NCBI RefSeq assembly: GCF_003628535.1
Contig: NZ_RBCI01000002.1
Span: forward strand, 558,001-622,000
Direction of reading: 5' to 3'
Length of the DNA stretch: 64,000 nt
Source of the DNA: Flavisolibacter nicotianae
GTDB lineage: Bacteria > Bacteroidota > Bacteroidia > Chitinophagales > Chitinophagaceae
The translations under genes were made by a program, and so were the position numbers. How positions within the stretch are numbered: position 1 is the stretch's first letter; every line of letters starts with the position of its first letter. The notes below the pieces were generated by a model. The model worked only from the letters and a program-made list of their open reading frames with translations, was not told where the DNA came from and made no database searches. This document shows positions 60,040 to 64,000 of this stretch, piece after piece.

Positions 60040-60900
60040 ATGTCCAATCAAAAAACAGCCAACTGGGGTTTGTTCATTGTCCTTGCGCTGGTTTGGGGAA
60101 GTTCGTTTATTTTGATGAAAGAAGGAGCGAAGACCTTAACCGGCTGGCAAATCGGGACTGTCCGGATTTTTTCTGCAGCAATGGTCTTTTTTCCCTTTGC
60201 CGTGTTTTTTCTTCGCCGTATTCCGCGCCGCAAGCTGCCACTGATCGTTCTTACCGGAATCCTGGGCAACTTATTTCCGGCTTTCCTCTTTGGCATTGCC
60301 ATCCAGCGACAGACGGAAAGTGCCCTGGCGGGTATCCTGAATTCATTGACTCCGCTTTTTGTGATCTTGATCGGCGCACTGTTTTTTCGCAAAACCGTTC
60401 CGGCAAAAAAGGTCATCGGGGTTTTGATCGGGTTCGCCGGGCTGGTGCTTTTGAGCCTGGCCAAAGGACCGGTCACGCTCAGCGGGATCGGTTTTATGCT
60501 GCTCATTCTTCTGGCCACTGTTTTCTATGGCTTAAATGTCAACCTTATTACCACCTATTTAAAAGGCATCGATCCATTTCAAATGGCAACGGTTTCCATC
60601 GCTTCGCTGTTGCTGCCGACCAGTGTGCTGCTTTATTTTCACCCGGTCTCCTTTGCAACGGCCGCCATGCGGCAAAGTATCCTGGCAACGGTTACATTGG
60701 GCGTCATGGGTAGTGCAGCCGCCACGACCCTGTATTATATTCTCATCAAAAAAGCGGGCGGCCTGTTTGCCTCCCTGGTTACCTATGCCATACCCGTGGT
60801 GGCAATCTTCTGGGGCCTGCTGGACGGTGAGCAGGTTGGCCCGGTGACGGTGGTCTGTCTTGGAATTATTTTGGGCGGTGTTTACCTGGCAAATAAATAG
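60040..60900 (+). CDS. EamA/DMT-family transporter
   Basis: A 286-residue inner-membrane transporter with ten hydrophobic segments in two EamA repeats; the first starts TANWGLFIVLALVWGSSFIL, and the second follows GFMLLILLATVFYGLNVNLI. A typical family stretch LAGILNSLTPLFVILIGALFF lies in the first half. DMT proteins export amino acids, purines or other metabolites; the substrate is unknown. The start is the ATG at 60040; the earlier TTG at 60031 lies in the promoter-like box. A good terminator follows. Confidence 0.9.
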   Translation: MSNQKTANWGLFIVLALVWGSSFILMKEGAKTLTGWQIGTVRIFSAAMVFFPFAVFFLRRIPRRKLPLIVLTGILGNLFPAFLFGIAIQRQTESALAGILNSLTPLFVILIGALFFRKTVPAKKVIGVLIGFAGLVLLSLAKGPVTLSGIGFMLLILLATVFYGLNVNLITTYLKGIDPFQMATVSIASLLLPTSVLLYFHPVSFATAAMRQSILATVTLGVMGSAAATTLYYILIKKAGGLFASLVTYAIPVVAIFWGLLDGEQVGPVTVVCLGIILGGVYLANK

Positions 60901-60928
60901 TTGACGCGTTCACAAGTTGGTGTAAACG

Positions 60929-60963
60929 AAAACAGCTTTCCACTGGTGAAAAGCTGTTTTTTT
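60929..60963 (+). terminator. Terminator of the DMT exporter gene
   Basis: AAAACAGCTTT and AAAGCTGTTTT form a perfect 11-base-pair stem with a 10-base loop, followed by TTT. It starts 28 bases after the stop; the convergent frr ends at 61024. Confidence 0.85.
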
Positions 60964-60994
60964 ATCAAGCGTCCATAATGGTGCAGACTAAAGA

Positions 60995-61019
60995 CACGTG
61001 AGCTTGTAAACTCGTGCAC
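60995..61019. repeat. GTGAGC/GTAAAC word repeat
   Basis: CACGTGAGCTTGTAAACTCG with trailing TGCAC resembles the GTGAAC words near 4000-4033; a further related stretch, GCGTTCACAAGTTGGTG, lies at 60906-60922. Confidence 0.4.
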
Positions 61020-61023
61020 TTTT

Positions 61024-61590
61024 CTACACCGACATGATCTCTTTTTCTTTCGATTGAAGGTGTTTGTCGACCAGGGAAATATGGTGGTTGGTCAGTTCCT
61101 GGACTTCTTCTTCGGCGTCTTTGGCGGCGTCTTCGCTCAGGCCGTTTTTCTGTGCTTTTTTAATGTTTTCGATGGCATCGCGGCGAATGTTACGGATTGC
61201 TACCTTGGAATGCTCGCCTTCTCCCTGGCAACGCTTCACCAGCTCGCGGCGGCGTTCTTCGGTCAGTGGTGGAAGAAACATGCGGATGATGTTCCCGTCG
61301 TTTTGGGGGTTGATGCCGATATTCGAATTGATGATGGCTCTTTCAATGGGGTGGAGCATGTTTTTTTCCCAGGGCTGAATGCTCAGCGTACGGGCATCGA
61401 GCACCGTAATGTTGCCAACCTGGCTGATGGGCATGGGAGAACCATAATAATCAACGCTGATACCATCCAGCATTTGCGGGTTGGCCTTTCCAGCCCGTAT
61501 TTTTCCCAGTTCAGCCTCGAGGTGACTGATGGCTTTCTTCATGGAATCTTCAGCAAATGAAAAGATTGACGACACGTCTTCTGTTGACAT
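61024..61590 (-). CDS. frr: Ribosome recycling factor
   Basis: A 188-residue RRF that, with EF-G, splits post-termination ribosomes. Family marks are GKIRAGKANPQMLDGISVDYYGS (about 29-51), DARTLSIQPWEKNMLHPIERAI and PPLTEERRRELVKRCQ, with the C-terminal helix KHLQSKEKEIMSV. Length is typical. It has an exact TAGCTTTG promoter box 22 bases upstream. The usual neighbour pyrH is not adjacent. Confidence 0.97.
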   Translation of the reverse strand: MSTEDVSSIFSFAEDSMKKAISHLEAELGKIRAGKANPQMLDGISVDYYGSPMPISQVGNITVLDARTLSIQPWEKNMLHPIERAIINSNIGINPQNDGNIIRMFLPPLTEERRRELVKRCQGEGEHSKVAIRNIRRDAIENIKKAQKNGLSEDAAKDAEEEVQELTNHHISLVDKHLQSKEKEIMSV

Positions 61591-61612
61591 ACGTTTTGAT
61601 TTTTTGGTAGCG

Positions 61613-61620
61613 CAAAGCTA
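61613..61620 (-). promoter_or_regulatory. Promoter -7 box of frr
   Basis: Minus-strand TAGCTTTG is an exact TAnnTTTG match 22 bases before the frr ATG. Confidence 0.55.
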
Positions 61621-61649
61621 AGGAAGAAGCAGCTAAAAGGAGGTCATCT

Positions 61650-62783
61650 TTATTGCTCGGCCACGGCGGCTTCCTCGTTTTTAAAGGCAACGATTTTGGT
61701 GCCCTGGCCTTCGGTGGCCTGCGTGTAGGAAGAACTGGCCACCACGAGTACCGGCCGCTTTTTCCAGTATTTTAAAACGGCAATCAACGCAAACGAGCTT
61801 CCGATCATGAGGCTGAGTAGCACAGTTGTGCCCATGGAGCGGCCCGCATAGGCAAGCGCCACGAAAAATACGTTCATCAGGAGACAGATCATGGTAACCT
61901 GGCTGTGGTTAAAGCCACGGTCCAGTAACAGGTGATGAATGTGGTTGCGGTCGGCCGAAAACGGCGAACGGCCCTTCGAAATCCGGACGCTGAAAACCCG
62001 CATCGTGTCGAGGAGGGGTACGATCAGGATGGAAAAACCAATGGCAACCGAAGACGTAATAGGGAAACTACCGTTAAGGGAGTCGGCCACCGTAATGAAC
62101 TTAATGACCAAAATGGCATTGACAAGTCCAAGAAGCAGCGAGCCGGAGTCGCCCATGAAAACTTTGGCGGGATGAAAATTATACACCAGGAAGGCGCAAA
62201 GGGCACCGGTCAGTCCAAAAGAGAGTACTGCATAGGCAGGCATGTGGGCCATGGCAAAGTAGGTGCCGAAGAGGGCCGTGGTCAGGATACCCAGGCTGCT
62301 CGACAGGCCGTCGACCCCATCGATCAGGTTGAAAGCATTCACGATAACGATGATGGTCAGGTAACTCAGCGGAAAACTGATGTATTCGGGAAGTTCATGA
62401 ATTCCCAGGAAGCCGTGCATGCTGTCGATCCGTACACCGGCCAGGTGAATGATGATGGCAGCCGCCCCGATTTGTCCCAGCAATTTTTTGGAAGCGGAAA
62501 GGATCAGGATGTCGTCTTTGATCCCCAGGAAGAACATTAGCACAAAGGCCGCATAAAAATATTGGAACTCCGGCGCCTGTTGTAGCGAAAGGCAAAGCAG
62601 GAGCGACAGCAGGAAACCGATAAAGATACCAACACCACCCAGCGAGGCAATAGGCTTGGTGTGGAGCTTGCGTGCATCGGGTACATCGAACAACCCTTTT
62701 TCATCGGCTACTCTAATGATTGCGGGAATTGCAATGAAAGCAATGGCAAAAGAGACAGACCCAGCCAACAACAAATTCATCAT
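61650..62783 (-). CDS. MraY/WecA-like polyprenyl-phosphate sugar-1-phosphate transferase
   Basis: A 377-residue inner-membrane transferase with about ten hydrophobic segments. Family motifs: KPIASLGGVGIF (the N-terminal conserved loop), FNLIDGVDGLSSSLG (about 141-155, the aspartate motif), FMGDSGSLLLG, and the cytoplasmic HIHHLLLDRGFNHSQV motif, which favours the WecA/TagO group over MraY. It likely moves GlcNAc- or a related sugar-1-phosphate to undecaprenyl phosphate, the first step of a surface glycan. No glycan cluster surrounds it. Start MM at 62783; a longer frame to 62822 begins with TTG and is rejected. Confidence 0.92.
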   Translation of the reverse strand: MMNLLLAGSVSFAIAFIAIPAIIRVADEKGLFDVPDARKLHTKPIASLGGVGIFIGFLLSLLLCLSLQQAPEFQYFYAAFVLMFFLGIKDDILILSASKKLLGQIGAAAIIIHLAGVRIDSMHGFLGIHELPEYISFPLSYLTIIVIVNAFNLIDGVDGLSSSLGILTTALFGTYFAMAHMPAYAVLSFGLTGALCAFLVYNFHPAKVFMGDSGSLLLGLVNAILVIKFITVADSLNGSFPITSSVAIGFSILIVPLLDTMRVFSVRISKGRSPFSADRNHIHHLLLDRGFNHSQVTMICLLMNVFFVALAYAGRSMGTTVLLSLMIGSSFALIAVLKYWKKRPVLVVASSSYTQATEGQGTKIVAFKNEEAAVAEQ

Positions 62784-62990
62784 ACTGCAGGGTTTTGGAG
62801 TGTTACAATCAGTGTCATGCAAAGTCGTTTTTCGGGTTAGCGTTCTTCACGTACATGGCTTCTGCAATGATACTTGAGACGCAAAAGTAATAAGTTGAGA
62901 TGATATTTTGTAATAAAAAAGATCGCACATTTGCAGGGCAAAAACGCATGATAACGGTCTTGCAAAAGGCCTTGCACCAATAAAAAATTT

Positions 62991-63827
62991 ATGCCAAATC
63001 TTACCGAAATCGCTTCGCAGGTCAGACGGGACATTGTTCGTATGGTTCACGGCGCTGCCAGTGGCCACCCCGGCGGATCGCTGGGATGTGCTGATTTTCT
63101 GACAGCTCTCTACTTCCAAATCATGCATCACACACCACAGCCGTTTGATATGGATGCCCTCAACCAGGACGTCTTTATCCTCTCCAACGGTCACATCTCT
63201 CCGGTTTTTTATTCGGTGCTTGCCCGCAGCGGCTATTTCGATGCGGCGGAGCTGGCCACCTTCCGCAAGCTCAACTCCCGGTTGCAGGGGCACCCCACCA
63301 CGCACGAAGGACTGCCGGGTGTGCGCATTGCCACAGGCTCGCTGGGACAGGGAATGAGTGTAGCCATTGGCGTTGCCCTGGCGAAAAAGCTGAACAACGA
63401 CCAAAGCGTGGTCTATACTCTACACGGTGACGGTGAATTGCAGGAAGGCCAAAACTGGGAGGCCATCATGTTTGCGCCCAACCACAACGTGGACAACCTG
63501 ATTGCCACGATTGACTGGAACGGGCAGCAGATCGACGGTCCCACCTACAAGGTCAACGACCTGGGCAACCTGCGGGAAAAATTTGAAGCCTTCGGCTGGC
63601 ACACCCTGGAGATGAACGGTAACGAGATGGACGAAGTGGTGCACACGCTGGAAGAAGCAAAATCGCTTGTGGGTAAGGGTAAGCCCATCGCCATCATCAT
63701 GCGTACCATCATGGGCAAAGGGGTGGAATTTATGGAGAACGATCACAACTGGCACGGTGTAGCCCCCAACGATGAACAACTGGCGAAAGCACTGGCACAA
63801 TTGCCGGAAACGCTGGGTGATTATTGA
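62991..63827 (+). CDS. Transketolase, N-terminal subunit
   Basis: A 278-residue protein equal to the N-terminal thiamine-diphosphate-binding half of transketolase. It has HGAASGHPGGSLGCADFLTAL, LSNGHISPVFYSVLA, GSLGQGMSVAIGVALA and the TPP/Mg motif GDGELQEGQNWEAIMFA, and ends after GVEFMENDHNWHGVAPND. The C-terminal (pyrimidine-binding) half must be a separate gene, as in many Bacteroidota and archaea; it does not follow in the next 173 bases, which hold a dispersed repeat and a terminator instead. Transketolase moves two-carbon units in the pentose phosphate pathway. Confidence 0.94.
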   Translation: MPNLTEIASQVRRDIVRMVHGAASGHPGGSLGCADFLTALYFQIMHHTPQPFDMDALNQDVFILSNGHISPVFYSVLARSGYFDAAELATFRKLNSRLQGHPTTHEGLPGVRIATGSLGQGMSVAIGVALAKKLNNDQSVVYTLHGDGELQEGQNWEAIMFAPNHNVDNLIATIDWNGQQIDGPTYKVNDLGNLREKFEAFGWHTLEMNGNEMDEVVHTLEEAKSLVGKGKPIAIIMRTIMGKGVEFMENDHNWHGVAPNDEQLAKALAQLPETLGDY

Positions 63828-63865
63828 CCGCACCCAGCCCTGGAAGCCGCCTCGATGTCTCAAAA

Positions 63866-63928
63866 GCCTCCCCAAACCCCTCCAGGGAGGGGCTTTCCAT
63901 CGCACAGACCCCTTCTTTTGCACGATAC
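63866..63928. repeat. Dispersed intergenic repeat, copy B
   Basis: GCCTCCCCAAACCCCTCCAG, GGAGGGGCTTTCC, a short CGCACAGACC section, and the end CTTTTGCACGATAC. It shares part order and an exact 14-base end with copy A at 43336-43395, 20.5 kb away. Confidence 0.65.
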
Positions 63929-63931
63929 TTC

Positions 63932-63965
63932 AAAGCCTCCATCAGTCATCCTGATGGAGGCTTTT
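63932..63965 (+). terminator. Terminator downstream of the transketolase N-half
   Basis: AAAGCCTCCATCAG and CTGATGGAGGCTTT form a perfect 14-base-pair stem around a 5-base loop, followed by T. It lies 105 bases after the stop codon. Confidence 0.85.
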
Positions 63966-64000
63966 GCTGCCGTTTGGCGTCCCCGCCAACAGCTTTTTCT

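Noticed and set aside
1-64000. tRNA, rRNA, CRISPR array or insertion sequence
   Set aside because: I looked for T-loop-like GGTTCGAAT patterns with cloverleaf context, regularly spaced repeats and transposase-like proteins and found none. Short structured RNAs could still be missed without a covariance search.

Overview
The window looks like chromosomal DNA of a Bacteroidota member, most likely family Chitinophagaceae (family assignment is inference). Direct signs are three SusC/SusD outer-membrane uptake pairs, a protein ending in a type IX secretion sorting domain, Bacteroidota-type promoter boxes (TAnnTTTG) a short way upstream of many start codons, few Shine-Dalgarno sequences, and GC of roughly 50% by eye. 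Almost every gene is core housekeeping or membrane function. I see no tRNA or rRNA gene, CRISPR array, transposase, integrase, phage gene, defence locus or biosynthetic cluster.

Layout. 1-4.8 kb: D-aminoacyl-tRNA deacylase, a DinB-fold protein, the large carbamoyl-phosphate synthase subunit and two small YtxH-like membrane proteins. 4.9-14.7 kb: an M23 peptidase, a Bcp peroxiredoxin, divergent birA and rsfS (both apparently starting at TTG), ftsH with a LUD-domain gene, lpxH overlapping an unknown secreted protein, an MscS channel and a thioredoxin-like protein. 14.9-17.3 kb: an MMPL/RND exporter. 17.6-32.6 kb: three consecutive susC-susD pairs without nearby enzymes, sigma factor or sensor. 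32.6-40.4 kb: TlpA-like lipoprotein, gatB, a double-PDZ protein, alaS and a second M23 peptidase. 40.7-45.9 kb: a MazG-like pyrophosphohydrolase, two tandem YihY/BrkB proteins, glycyl-tRNA synthetase and a YdcF-like protein. 46-53.5 kb: pyruvate phosphate dikinase, a ferredoxin-NADP-reductase-like flavoprotein, an unknown exported protein and a large T9SS-sorted beta-propeller protein. 53.9-64 kb: mfd, a small membrane protein, scpA, mscL, a PPK2 kinase, a DMT exporter, frr, an MraY/WecA-like transferase and the N-terminal half of a split transketolase.

The genes form short units of one to three, usually separated by clear hairpin terminators, so this is not one pathway. Themes recur: translation quality control (dtd, alaS, gatB, glyS, rsfS, frr), envelope building and maintenance (lpxH, two M23 peptidases, MraY/WecA, MscS, MscL) and outer-membrane uptake (three SusCD pairs).

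I found no obvious new multi-gene system. The most unusual signals are an AT-rich, in-frame patch inside alaS that coincides with an apparent insertion of about 55 residues; a susCD cassette bracketed by two near-identical terminator hairpins; a dispersed intergenic repeat that ends in a promoter-like box and seems to supply the glyS promoter; a small Cys/His-rich reading frame in the leader of the second susC; and several short intergenic word repeats. Percentages for alaS were counted by hand from the printed sequence; other composition statements are by eye.
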